From positions 9,920,001-9,984,000 of the forward strand of contig NC_003284.9 in the NCBI RefSeq assembly GCF_000002985.6: a DNA stretch of 64,000 bases. The letters are read 5' to 3'. Made by a program: the position numbers and the translations under genes. Positions 1 to 11,452 of this stretch are shown here, piece after piece; the stretch's first letter is position 1; each line of letters begins with the position of its first letter. The notes beneath the pieces are model-generated. The model was not told the DNA's origin and ran no database searches. It worked only from the letters and a program-made list of their open reading frames with translations. The stretch comes from Caenorhabditis elegans. Lineage: Eukaryota; Nematoda; Chromadorea; Rhabditida; Rhabditidae.

Positions 1-127
1 TTAAAAATTGTGTACAAAGAAGAGGTAATAACACTGATCTCGAATTTTTTTTTTGTAAAGTTGAACATACAAAATACACCTGTTCAAACTTCTGGGTGAA
101 GTCCTATTTAATTTGAACATTCTTCAG

Positions 128-346
128 CGTAGCCGAAAAAATAAAGATGATCGTGAGCCAGTGGTTAGCTACTGTCGTGACATTAAAGAGCATATTGCAA
201 GAATGGAACGCGGGCAAATTAAGCATGGGAAAGAGTTTAACAAGAACGTAGAGAATGTCCAAGACAATTTCACCGACAAGGATGATGCACACATGACGGA
301 CAATGAGTGTAATATGAACATCACTGATAATCAACAGCCTAAATAA
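128..346 (+). CDS. Last exon of a gene cut by the left edge, unrecognised
   Basis: An attcttcag acceptor ends at 127 and opens a frame that runs to TAA at 344-346, giving a 72-residue C-terminal tail. It is very hydrophilic, rich in Lys, Asp, Asn and Glu, with no membrane segment. The frame is open back to 65, so the true exon start could be further left. The neighbour at 1558 also ends in an acidic, Asn/Gln-rich cytoplasmic tail, so the two may belong to one nematode-specific membrane family, but I see no clear residue match and infer this only weakly. I do not recognise the protein. Confidence 0.5.
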   Translation, partial: RSRKNKDDREPVVSYCRDIKEHIARMERGQIKHGKEFNKNVENVQDNFTDKDDAHMTDNECNMNITDNQQPK

Positions 347-707
347 GCTCTACAAATCAACTCGAGGATGATACCGAAACTTATACTTACTTCTCAACTA
401 TTTTTAAATGTTTCGAATATTCTTTCTTTCCTACGGTTCCTATATAATAATTATCTTGTTTTTTATTGGTGCATTCTTTATTTTCTACCGTTTACAGTAT
501 TCCTTCTACATATTATTATGACCACCCTATTAGACTTCCACTCTACATTAGTATTGTATCTCGAACACCCTCTGAGAACTTGTATTTCACTCGTTATAAG
601 TTTTACAATTCCGATTAGTCTTGCCCAGTACCGCCTCATTAATTACAGTATTTTAACAATGATTTTTTGCGTTTTGGCAATAATTACACAATATCATTTA
701 TTTTCTA
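347..707. other. Intergenic, no supported gene
   Basis: AT-rich spacer between the left-edge gene and the palindromic element. It carries a 125-codon hydrophobic open frame (368-745) that ends inside the left terminus of the palindromic element and lacks coding character. I see nothing else in it. Confidence 0.5.
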
Positions 708-1162
708 TTAAAGGTGGTGTAGTAGAATTTTTATTGCTTTATTAGGTTAAAAATTGTCTGAAAACACCGAAAAAAAATGAATCACCGTCAAATTTTGGGT
801 ATACATGTCAATTATCTTGCGTTTTCAACTTCATTTAGGTATTTTAAAGTCGATGGGCGGCGAGGTTTTTAAATTTTTTTAAACCAAATCTCGCCGTCCA
901 TCGAATTTAAAATACCTAAATGAAGTTGAAAACGCAAGATAATTGACATGTATACCCAAAATTTGACGGTGAAAAAAATTGTTTAGCCGCTGCGACATTG
1001 ACAAGTCGGTCAAATTTCAAATTTTACCTAATTTAACGCAATTTTTTGAGTCGTCATAACTTTTTTTGAGAAGTTTTCAAAAAGTTTCATTATGAAATTC
1101 GGTGTTTTCAGACAATTTTGAGTCTAATAAAGAAATAAAAAATTCGACTACACCATTTTTAA
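708..1162. mobile_element. Palindromic TTAA-flanked MITE-like element
   Basis: Nested inverted repeat. The inner arms, about 783-864 and 890-971, are near-perfect reverse complements (about 80 bp) around a short loop. The outer arms, about 708-774 and 1099-1162, pair too and begin TTAAA..GGTGGTGTAGT on the left and the matching complement on the right, with TTAA at 708-711 and 1159-1162. About 125 bp present on the right (975-1098) is missing on the left, so the copy is asymmetric. It has no coding capacity. It resembles the non-autonomous palindromic repeats of C. elegans (PAL-type, TTAA or TTTAAA targets); family assignment is from memory. Confidence 0.85.
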
Positions 1163-1557
1163 TTTCATACACCGAAGGAATTGAAACATAATCAGAGAAT
1201 ACAAATCATTTCACTAAGTCTTTTAAATTTTTTGAATAGAGTTTCAAAAAGCTCGTTTACATATTAAAATACGATTTTCCTTCCAGTGTCTGTCGTTTTG
1301 TTTCAAACATGCGGGATATTTTTTCAACATGAGAATAGATCATCAAATTGTTTTGCAGACACAAAAACACTTTGCTAAAGTGAAACTGTCACATTCCATT
1401 TACTTTTCCTATCTTATCCCACGCAAATATATCGGAGCCATGATCACATGATAGAAAGTTTTCTTGTAGCATTTCTTTGGTTTTGTTTCATTCTTGCAGG
1501 CTTGCTCCTATCGTTTCAAAGTCAGAAAACTCTTGTCAGTGAACGAATTTTTTCAGA
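1163..1557. other. Upstream region of the 1558 gene
   Basis: AT-rich 5' flank. The only feature I can name is the tttttcag acceptor at its right end, one base before the ATG, which looks like a spliced-leader acceptor. Confidence 0.5.
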
Positions 1558-2766
1558 ATGATCATCAAATTAGCAATACAAGTGTTGATTCTACTGACCA
1601 TTCTGTTGGTGAACTTACCAACTTCAAGCTCCACAGTTGGCGAGTTCAATCATAAGTGTCCAGTTTGTTCTACTGAGGAGTTTGTGAGTCTAAAACTTTT
1701 TTAAAATTATTTGTAGAGTTTGGATTTTAGACTTCAAAACGTTGGCTGATGCAAGATTCGGATGCTGGACAAGCAATGAGTTGGGTCACTTGGCCTGGAA
1801 CGGATTGCAAAAAATACATGTTTTTGATGATGCCTTGTAATGGTTCCTGTGTTACAATAACCGTGGAAAAACAAAAAGGGTTGGATGAATACACGTATGC
1901 AGGTAACTCGTCTTGTCAATCTCTGTATAATCATAAAATTATAACTTTTATGTCAGTTGAAAACAAAAACATCGTTATCAAATACAGAATTTTTATAACA
2001 GTTGTGCTCCCGAATGATTTGCTTTCTTTTTATTCAAACTCCAACGCGTTCTTCAACAATTTCATTGTTCTTCAATTTAAATTATACACATTTCAAAATT
2101 CTTCCTAACTATTTCACAAAATGTAAATGCTCTTTAAATTTTTATTAAGATTTGAAGACTACTTCCCAATTTTCAGGATCACTGCAAGAGTGTTCTGATC
2201 AACTGATCTACGAGAGTCCAGATTTGCCGGAGTATATAGACTTTAAATCATTCTCTAAAAACGCAGTCTATGTAGCCAAACGAAGTGGTCACCGAATAAC
2301 TTACAATTTTACACGCCATAGCCTGATTGATCATGACGTGTACTATTCTGCTCGCGAGATCTCAGATGCAATCAATACTTTGAAGAAAATGAAAAATTGC
2401 AATGAGTCATATTTTCTGAAAACAAAAGTTTTGCTCCTGATTGGAGCTACAATTGCATGCAGTGTTCTGCTTCTGGCTGTAATGAAAATGCTTCACAGAA
2501 GAAGAGTGTCTAAAGTGAGTTTAATATTCACAATCATTGAAAACAATACCAGTTTACAGAGGATCAGCATTGCCAACAGAGATGCGAGAACAAGGAATAT
2601 TGTAATTGCAATGAATGAAATTGACCAGGAAAATAACATTGTAGCACAGGAACCCGGAGTATCTGAGAATCAAAATCAAGACCCCGAAACAGAGCTCCAA
2701 GAGGACATGTGCACTTTTGAAAGACAAAATAATGCATATCAAAAAATAGAAAACGATCATCTTTAA
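1558..2766 (+). CDS. Small single-pass membrane protein, nematode-type, function unknown
   Basis: Four exons: 1558-1683, 1731-1902, 2177-2514, 2560-2766; 280 residues, phases consistent at every junction. The N-terminus is a signal peptide (about residues 1-25, rich in Leu/Ile). The ectodomain has paired cysteines (CPVC near residue 34, later C..C pairs) and N-glycosylation sequons. One membrane segment covers about residues 184-202 and is followed by a basic stop-transfer HRRR. The cytoplasmic tail is acidic and Asn/Gln-rich. The ATG sits one base behind a strong acceptor, so trans-splicing is likely. Intron 3 (2515-2559) is 45 nt, a multiple of three with no in-frame stop, so retention would insert 15 residues at the membrane-proximal tail. 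An AATAAA lies at 2826-2831. I do not recognise the family; the receptor-like topology is visible but no ligand or pathway is implied. Confidence 0.8.
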
Positions 2767-2825
2767 AATTTAATTTGCAGCCAAAATGCGTAATGTGAAT
2801 TTTTATCAAATATAAAAATGTTGAA

Positions 2826-2831
2826 AATAAA
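2826..2831 (+). terminator. Poly(A) signal of the 1558 gene
   Basis: AATAAA 60 bp past the stop codon. The UGT gene converges from the right, with its own signal at 2927-2932 on the other strand, so the two 3' ends are about 100 bp apart. Confidence 0.7.
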
Positions 2832-2926
2832 CATTTTTCTAACGCTCCTCTCTATCCAAACTTTGGAAATTCTGTTCATTTTTGAAACAATATTCGTTCT
2901 AGTTTGAAAACAATTTAACTGAACAT

Positions 2927-2932
2927 TTATTA
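2927..2932 (-). terminator. Poly(A) signal of the UGT gene
   Basis: AATAAA on the minus strand, about 11 bp past the UGT stop codon. Confidence 0.6.
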
Positions 2933-2942
2933 AGTGACGGCA

Positions 2943-5094
2943 TTACTCAAATTTGACTTTCTTTTTGCCACAACAGCATCTTACAACAACACCAACAGCA
3001 AAAATTTTCAGATACACAACTAAGGTTAGAAGAATTGTGGCAATGGCTAGAATGTCAAGATTGTAGTACTCAATAATGTTTTGGTGTCTACCATATGGAT
3101 CCATAGACGGAAGTTTTCCAAACCTAAACAAAAGTATTACCATTGAACCCAATCAGTTTTAATACCTTGCAGCAAATTCCACGTGCTTTACCAAAGTTTC
3201 TTTCGGGTTAGTAGGTTGGTTATTTAGCATTTCAGCGAGTCTCTGAGCATTTTGACGATAACTGAAAATTTGAGGCTTGTAAACAATACACATCTTGTGT
3301 TCAACCTTGGATCATCCATCACTTTTCTCAAAGTTTTTCGAAGCGTTTCTGGGTTGGCAAGGTCCGTTTTGTGAAGAACTTCGGCTCCTCCGTGACGCTT
3401 TAGCATTTCAGCATTTCTCGTTTGATCAGCGAATATTGGGATCTGTAATTTTCAAATTCAACATTTTAAAATAGGAATTTCAACATAGAAGGTCTCCATT
3501 TACTAACCACCACAGCAGGTTTTCCCATTGTAGCCAGTTCGGTAACACTTCCAAGACCACCGTGAGTGATAAACGCATCAACACGGGAATCCGCTAAAAG
3601 CTCGGTTTGTGGAATCCATTCAACACGATTGATATTCATTATTCCGCATGTGTATTTTTTGTCGGCAAGATTCTCGTATTTCCAGATAAAAGTTACATCA
3701 GGCATGAGCTGGAATAACTCAGCGAGGGACTTTCTGAAATAACTCGTTCAATTTTCATTATGCTTATATCACCAATTTTATGATGTAGAAAAAATAAACT
3801 TAATAGTTGGAATGTGAACTACTGTTTTTCAACTCACTTATATTCATCCGGCATATCCATAGATTTGATGTTAGATCCGAAAGAAATAATAACATTTTTC
3901 TTTCTCATCGACACCATCGTGTCAAAATAATGCTCAAGTTTCAACGTTTCTTTATTTTTATTCACACTAATTCCCCCAATAGGAACAATTTTGTCAAATG
4001 TTGGTGCTGGGAACTCGAGAACTGGGATGTGATTGGTGAGAAGAAACGAAGATTCTGGCAAAATCTCCTGCAATTGTTCAGTTAGAAATTATGTTCACGT
4101 TCTCAATAATAAACATACTCTCCAAGATCTTTCAACCCCTAACAGTTTCTTCGCGTTTGCTGATTCATAGTCACCAATATCGGAAAACATTGAGTTACCA
4201 TTCAAAAACTGTAGGTAGTTCAAGAATCGCTGTGTCATTGTCATTCGGTCACTATATAAGCTTTGTGTACCAGGTACGTAGCTCGGAGCAATTGGTTGAC
4301 CAAGAACGTCGCTGACGTGATCCATACGAGCGCATGACAGAATTGAGACATGTGCAGGAATTTGAAGATATTCAAAAATTCCATAACCACAACTATCAAA
4401 TGCTTCAGTAATTGCTAAATCAAACTTTTCAGATTTCAATTGGTCGAGCAGTTCACTTAATTTCATCACTTCTGAAATACAAAGAAAGCAATTAAAGTGT
4501 ATGTACATCAAAACAAAATTAATTAATTTGTTTTACTCCTTCTTAAACTTTTTTACCAGAAGGCAAGCGAGAAACGCATTTATTTGAAAATGTGTTTTTC
4601 GCAAGATGAGAATGTGCATTCTCACTTCCAAAACATTATTATTGTATTTTACTTACTTGTACATTGTTTTCCAAATAATTGTGTCAATATTCTAGGATTC
4701 ATCCACATCATCAATGGATTTGACATTTCCATTGTCCACATGTTTGACAGAAACTTTTCAGTTTGAGAGAAAATTTCAACAACTTCTTCATCGGCATCAA
4801 TGATTATTTGTTTGGCACCCGATTTGATAGATGTTCGGTTTTTCTGCGTAGAATCGATTACTGGTAGCACCACGGTCTGGAAAAAAGATAATTGATGGTA
4901 AAATCCGACCGAAAATCTAATTTCTGCAGAAAACAAACCACATCATGACCGGCATCAACCAGTGTATCAACAACAGATCCTACAAACTTGATGTGACTAT
5001 GTCCAAATAAATTTGAATAAACAAGGATTTTGTAAGGACTAGAAACGTTAAAAAGTATTTGTAATAACAGAGCAGAGAGCAACTGCATCCGCAT
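2943..5094 (-). CDS. ugt-23: UDP-glucuronosyltransferase (GT1 family)
   Basis: Eight exons on the minus strand: 5094-4939, 4876-4657, 4471-4119, 4067-3838, 3733-3508, 3442-3306, 3261-3166, 3123-2943; 532 residues, normal for the family. It transfers glucuronic acid or glucose from a UDP-sugar to small lipophilic compounds in the ER lumen. I chose the start at 5094 because a signal peptide follows at once; an in-frame ATG at 5145 would put a polar stretch before it. The acceptor domain begins with SPYKILVYSNLFGHSH and GHDVTVVLP. The donor-binding UGT signature, from WIPQTELL through THGGLGSVTE to PIFADQ, lies at about residues 340-405. A C-terminal membrane segment (about 495-515) is followed by a short lysine-rich tail ending KVKFE, which fits a KxKxx ER-retrieval motif. 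The symbol is recalled from the C. elegans locus (C17G1.3), not derived here. Confidence 0.93.
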
Positions 5095-6220
5095 GTTGAT
5101 CACAAAGAATGGTAATGGTTTCGATTTTTGAATGGTTGATTGCAAGTAACTGATAAGATATCAACATAATGATTGTGAACATACAGTGGAGTTGGTAATA
5201 AATGAATATAGTGCCAATAAGTAACAAATTTATCTTATCAAGCAGATTTTTAACCCTAAAATGCAAAAATCGCAATAAAAAGATTGTTGCGGTTTTTGTA
5301 TAATGCCGTCAGTTTTATAATAAGTTAAAGATTCGACGGTAATGCGTATATTGCAACATTTTAAATGAAAGAGGTGTCACTTGTTAACACACCTAATTTC
5401 CTCAATTATTCTCTTCGTGATTAGCATTTTCTTTACTTCCAAAAGTTAAAAACATGTTCATTCGACGTGAAATTGAAAACAATTTGAGCTTTTCGTACTA
5501 AAACTTAAAAACGGGAGTACGATTAACAACAAAACATTGAGTAACATTTTTCACGTTTCTGGATGCATGATGCTGTCCTTTTTCAAATACTATAGCTACA
5601 TCAATCAATTCTATTGTATTTTCTGTTGTTGAATGGCGACGTTTTTTTCCCAATTCCTTTACTGGATCAATTTTGTGAACTTTCATTATGAATTTTTTAA
5701 ATATGCACAGCAAAATTAACAGCATTTCTCGTTTAAAAATATGAACCTATGTTCAGCTCCATATTTATTGCACAAATTCAAATTGATCACTCAAATTTCA
5801 AAAAATCTAGTGTCTTATAAGAATATAGCGATGTTGTTCATGACTTGCCGTTACCGAAACGTGTGAGTTCAGTGGGAATTAATTATGTATTACCTAATTC
5901 GATTCGATCGATTTTTTTAACAAAGAAAAGTAAGATTTTTTATAATAAACAACAAGTAAGTATTGAATAGTCAACTGTGAGCAAATAATAACCTATGAAT
6001 GATGAGACAAGTGGATGTGAGATGACAATTGGTGGATCAAAAGTATGGGACGAGATAATTCAGATGATAAGTTTTGTAGGTTTAAGTTCATTTGTTCATT
6101 TGACAAATGGCAATAAATGAGTTGTTGGAGTTTGAAGAAACTCATCTGCGTCTCACAGAGATATAATTGAATAACAACAAAAATAATCAAAATATAATGA
6201 CACGAAGTAGTTGAGGATTT
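5095..6220. other. Intergenic between the UGT 5' end and the PHD gene 3' end
   Basis: AT-rich spacer that should hold the UGT promoter and the 3' UTR of the PHD gene. Apart from the short minus-strand ORF at 5498-5686 I see no gene or repeat. Confidence 0.5.
5498..5686 (-). CDS. Short ORF, possibly coding, 62 residues
   Basis: An uninterrupted minus-strand frame from ATG at 5686 to TAG at 5498. The protein is basic at its N-terminus (LGKKRRHSTTE) and has mixed, worm-like codon use, better than the surrounding AT-rich frames. There is no obvious acceptor before the ATG, no signal peptide and no recognised domain. It could be a small independent gene or chance. Confidence 0.2.
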   Translation of the reverse strand: MKVHKIDPVKELGKKRRHSTTENTIELIDVAIVFEKGQHHASRNVKNVTQCFVVNRTPVFKF

Positions 6221-9200
6221 TCACGCATGTTGCAGCTGCATCGGGCGAAACTGGGATTCACAGCTAGGGCACACCCATCGAACCTGAGGAGTTCCTTCCA
6301 TTTGGGTTGCCGCTGATGGCGAGATGCGTGTGCATTCTCGATGATACACGTTTTTGCAGTCATGGTATAAACAAGACAGAGTAGACGACCCGGGCTGAAA
6401 AATGAAAAATAATATTTGTTTTTTAATTTAGATATTCCTTATGTATAATCTGGTACTCGTGAATTTGAAAATTGTTTATGTTTATCAAGTTAAAAAATTT
6501 AAAAAAGTCATTTATAGAAAGAAATCTTGGAAAAAACTGTATATCATTTTGGGTTTAAATCAAGGAAGTATGAAACTTTTAAATTCGTTTACAATACATT
6601 CTGGATTATACCAATCATCATGAATTAATTGAAACTTTATTTAAATCACTGGAATACTAGTCTTACAGAACTGTTGCAATCCATAGTGGCAATGGTTTTT
6701 AATTTGATATAATTTTTGCCCTAGTGGAATTGTAACTGCTTGAAGGAGTTTACTCGTGATTATAAATTTACATTCATTCAGCTTTTTTGATTCCTAGTTG
6801 TTGATATGTCAAAGTTTAAAAATTAATCAAAAACCCACCATAATGAAGTGATGGCAACCCGCGCACAGCGCGTGTGCTTGATTTGACGAAGAAGTCGATG
6901 GAATTCCAGGAAAATCATTATTTTGGCTCCCATCCGGGCCCTGGCTTCTCAAACTCAGAGGCGGGAGGCCAGCTGCGTTGTTGCTGTTGAGGCCAATATT
7001 GTTGACCGTCGGGCCTGTAATAACCTATATTCAACACGGTTTCGTACAAAATCCTGTCAAGCACTAACCTTCTGTTGGAGTTCCATTCATTGGTTGCATA
7101 CCGCCCATGTGGTTAGCCATTGGGCCACCCATTGGCGGTTGCTGTTGAGATGGAAGTTGCGGCATTGAATCGGCTCTCTGCAGACTTGGTGCCGAAAGTG
7201 ATGGTAATTGGGATCCTCCTGGACCGGCAGAAGATGGTCCCGAACCACCCATGCGTGACATTTGTTGCTGAGCAGCCATTTGCTGCTGCTGCATTTTCTG
7301 CATTTGCATATGTTGGTGATACTGTTGCATTTGTATTTGTTGCTGTTGTAACTGCCGTTGATCCATGGACCCTCTGGATGACGGTGGATGAGGAACATTG
7401 AATGGAGGCTCAGACGCATCGGAAGCTAAAATCAAATAATGAATACTACTACATAGTTCAACGTAGAGGATTATCTTACCACTTCTTGCTTTTTTCGCTG
7501 GCTGACGACCACTAGTTGACGGTTGAGACGCATTGAAATTAGGAGAGATCATTGGAGTATGCATTGATTGGGACCGGGAAAGGAGTGGTGGACCATGTGA
7601 AGTTTGACTTGGAACCATGCGGTTGTACTTTGGATCAAAGTATGGATTTCCTTGCATAAATCCGAAGGTGTTTGGCTCAGTAGGCGGTGTTGTCTGAAAA
7701 GCAAAAGAAAATAAGAAATTCGCTACTAGAAGCTTGTAACTTATTTAACATACTATCAAATACATTACCAATAAACAAGTAGATCCTTGCTACTTATTAT
7801 TTCAACTTGAATTTAAAACGTCTGATTCTACAGGAAAAACTGTGGATAAAAATCAAGTTTATTAAAATGTGTAGAGATTATAACTCGCAAAAGCCGAATT
7901 ACTACATAATCTGGTTATCATTTGCCTTTTTTTTTAAGTTTCATATATTTAACAGCTTATTTCAAAACATCAATAGTGACATAATACCTTTACAGTTTTA
8001 GTTGAGCTTTTCTTATTGTTAGCACGACGGCCAACTACTCTTTCAGTTTTTGCAAATAATCTCATATGAATAATTTAATCCAAATCAAATGTTTCTTTTT
8101 TTCATTTTCTATTAATAACACATCTTTTGTCAGAAGTGTATATCACGTGCTGAAGTTCTATTGTTTATCACGTGCGTCACAGAACACTGCCTAGAAAGCA
8201 ATGTTTCTCACAAGTTGCCCCTAGCAACGCCAGATATGGCTGAGAGCTAACCTCAATGTCTCAGTGAAAGTTGCTTCGCTTTTTTTCCCTCGAGTACAAT
8301 GTTATGTCATTTTCAACAAGCTATTATTATTACTTTTAATGTTGCTATTTGTGCAACGCTTGGTGAGTAATTAATTATTATGTGTGTTTTTGTTTTCGAT
8401 ATCGTCTTTCGCAATGTCTCTTGAATTTGGGTAAACTTACATGAGAATTGATACCCTCTGGATAAGGCACGCGGAGCTGTTGTCTCTTACGCGAGAAGTA
8501 ATGCTTTTCAACCTGTGGGTGCACTTTCTGAAACAGAAAAACTTGTCAACATTTTCAAAAAAACTTCCTACATCATTAGGTCCTACGTGAAGAGTGTCCC
8601 TCAAGAATGTCATGGCAGCAGGCAGTTCGTAATGCGTGACAGTTGTGAATGGAGTATCTGCAGTTGGAGGTTCCGGCACACCATCTTCATGTTTCTTCTT
8701 CTGTGGGGATGTTTTTGGTTTTGTGGAGATCTGATTCGCAGAGAACGCCTGAGCTAACGTCGCTGCGGCCGGAAGTGTTGGTACGGCAAAAGTCGGAGAG
8801 TGCGGTCGTTGTTGCTGTGTTGGATCTGGAGTCTTGGAAGAACTGGGAGCATTGTATGCCGGTGGCGCTCCGTTTGGAGATGGATGTACTGGAGATTGCA
8901 GGTGTGTTGGCATTTGGGAAGGTGAATGTCGAATGGGAACAGCCGGTTCTTTGAATGTTGGCTCCATTGAAGTTGAAGCGGGTGATTGCATGTTTTGAGT
9001 CATTGATGGATACTGGAAATAGTAATATTTATTGATTATCAAGCTCGCACCCATTTTTAAAACTGCTGTGCCACTATGAGTAAAGGAACGATTTGTACCA
9101 CAAATTACACAGTTGATTGTTTAGATAAAATATTGTTAATATAACAATTGTTTTATTTACAAGCCTCTGACCAGTAGCATTTTAATACATTATTCATTCT

Positions 9201-11452
9201 GAAAATATAATACTGTTAAATCATCAAGCGCCCAATTAATTCTAAATTTCAAGCGCCCCATTAATTCTGAAGCATTTCCTAATTTTGTTAGAAACTTTGT
9301 TTACCACGAGTTGCGGAGGACACAATGAAAAATAAAATAAAGTCATAAAATCAACTCACTCGTCTTTTTATGTATTAGAATACAAATGATCAAGGAGGAA
9401 TTTAATTGCGAGAAGTTTTTTTGAAAATAATAATGCGCCTTAAATTTTGAGGATTCTAATGTAAGAATAAAACGAACGTTTAAGCCGTTTTCTACTTTGA
9501 TTATTTATGAAAACTTTTAACGCTTCAACAATTTTAATTTTTTTAACTTATTTCCCTGAAACATGCTCAAATATTTTTTGTCAAACTACAATGATTCAAC
9601 CACAAGTTCATAAATCACACTTTTCCGTTACACGATCGTTTACATCCTCAGTCGCTAACGTTTTTTCTGTTCTATTCAGTTCCTGCCCTGGCCTCCGGTT
9701 GTCCTCTTCCCGGGGGCCGCGCACATAATTGGTACTAGGAGCAGACTGACTTCTCGCGCACGCGTCGCAAGGCCACGCATAGCGGCTCGTCCTCAAAAAA
9801 AATCATAACGCGCGATTAACTCCTGCAAATTGATTTGTATCATGTATGTAGTAGTAAAGTATCTGTATTGTAAACTTAAACAATAAATGCGTGTCCACTT
9901 ACTTGTCCATTCAATGGCATTAATGAAGATCCCATTGGGCTTGAACCGTGTTGTTTTTGAGATCCAAGACTGCTTGCTCCGTGGTTTGGTGATAACAAAT
10001 TATTCTGGTTGTATTGGTGATGTGGCAAATGGTTGTGCATGCTTTGTTGTTGTTGTGAAGGCTTCTGATGGGACAGCGGTGCATTAGACCCTACTGTGCC
10101 ATGGGAGCCAGGAGTCCCAGGAGTACTTGGCTGTCCGGGAGTTGATCTTTCGCTTTGGTTTGGGGTGTTGGAAGAGTTCATTTGTCCATACCCACCGGAT
10201 GGGCCAGGGACGCCAGATAAGTCGTTACCGCCAAACTGCCCGTGGTTTCCACCTTGCCCATTCATTGATCCGAAAGGATTCCCAGTTGGGCCGGTAAGCC
10301 CAGAAGTTGCATTTTGTGCTGATGTGTTCTGACCAGAAGTGCTGTGTCCTGGAGTATTATGACCAGAAGTACTTTGTCCAGGCAAATTTTGATTTGGACC
10401 TCCAAATGGTCCCGATTTAAACCCGTAAGAACCAGGTGTTGCACCATTCATCCCTAGATTGTTTGTGTTACCTTGACTCCCTGGTGTTCCACTTCCCGGC
10501 AAACCATATCCTTGATAACCACTAGATCCATTGCTAAAGGAATCAAAACCAGAAGAAGAACCAGGAGCGCCAAAATTACCAGGATATTGTGAATTTGAAA
10601 GGTTATTTGGACGATGCTCATCCGGTTTTGATTGCTTTGAAGGTTGTAACGGTGGGAAAGCAGAACTCCCAGCTCCTCTCACAGGAGGTGTTCCATTTGC
10701 ATATTGAGGTGGTTGGTAATGCTGCAGTGGAGCATTTTGTGGAGGCATGCCTGGATATGTTGGAGTTCCATGAAGATGTGCAGGTAGAGCTTGTTGAGTG
10801 GGGTACTGCTGTCCTGCTTGACTAGCAGGTCTTTGTTGATTCGCATTTTGGGAAGGTGGTCTTTGTTGTGACGAAGAATTCTGAGAGTTTGGTACTTGAC
10901 CAGGTGGCCCTTGCATTCCTGGGTACATTCTGTAAGGATCCGGTACTCCTCCGTACTGATTATTTGGTGGCATTTGTTGATGTGAGTTGTAATTTGGCGG
11001 CGGCCCATTTTGAGGAGCTTGACCACCGGAGCGTTGGTTTTGGGGAGGGTATGGCATATATCTGAACAACTCATCGTTAGTATCTTATTAAAAGAAACAG
11101 TATATAACTTACGCATTCTGCATTGAATTACCATCATAACCAGGTAGTTTCATGTTTGCTCCCGAGCCAGGGAACTGCTGCTGTTGTCCTTTCTGTTGCG
11201 AACCACCAGGTGGTTGTGGTCCTCCTATATTTGGCGGCCCTGGTGGCATGCCACCGTATCCATTCGCAGGTGGAGCATACATATTCTAAAATGACCGATG
11301 TTTAATGAATTCGTTACAAATTTTTAACCTACTGGATGCTGAAACTGATCAATTCCAGGATATCCACCCTGACCAAACTGATTGAAAGAGCCATTTGTTG
11401 GTTGGTTATACGGCGGTACATTACCATTGCTATTCGGAAAACTCGTCGACAT
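6221..11452 (-). CDS. Q/P/G/N-rich nuclear protein with C-terminal PHD finger (Pygopus-like architecture)
   Basis: Nine exons on the minus strand: 11452-11333, 11285-11113, 11061-9903, 9012-8572, 8527-8441, 7693-7480, 7425-7069, 7014-6839, 6394-6221; 966 residues, all phases agree. The first 480 residues are low complexity: PPQ, GGPQ, SGQNTSGHNTPG-like repeats and Met/Asn/Gly runs. A more ordered block (about 610-675) contains FTTVTHYELPAAMTFLRDT and VEKHYFSRKRQQLRVPYPE. A polyglutamine/methionine stretch covers about 760-810. The last 66 residues form a C4HC3 PHD finger: C901, C904, C917, C922, H927, C930, C951, C954, with HREC and RWVCPSC. A PHD finger at the extreme C-terminus of a disordered protein is the layout of Pygopus, a Wnt/chromatin adaptor that reads methylated histone H3; this is inference. 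The start follows an acceptor at 11461. Likely the gene I recall as C17G1.4. Confidence 0.9.
9640..9800. other. GC-rich island inside a PHD-gene intron
   Basis: Within the 890-bp intron 9013-9902 lies a sharply GC-rich stretch with a cccgggggccgcgc core and many CG dinucleotides. On the minus strand it is open for 62 codons (9796-9608) with a polar, charged product. It could be an internal promoter, an alternative exon, or an insertion of foreign base composition. I saw no clear acceptor and donor pair around the frame. Confidence 0.4.

Noticed and set aside
368-745. 125-codon hydrophobic ORF on +
   Set aside because: Composition follows local AT bias, no splice or start context, and its end lies inside the terminus of the palindromic element.
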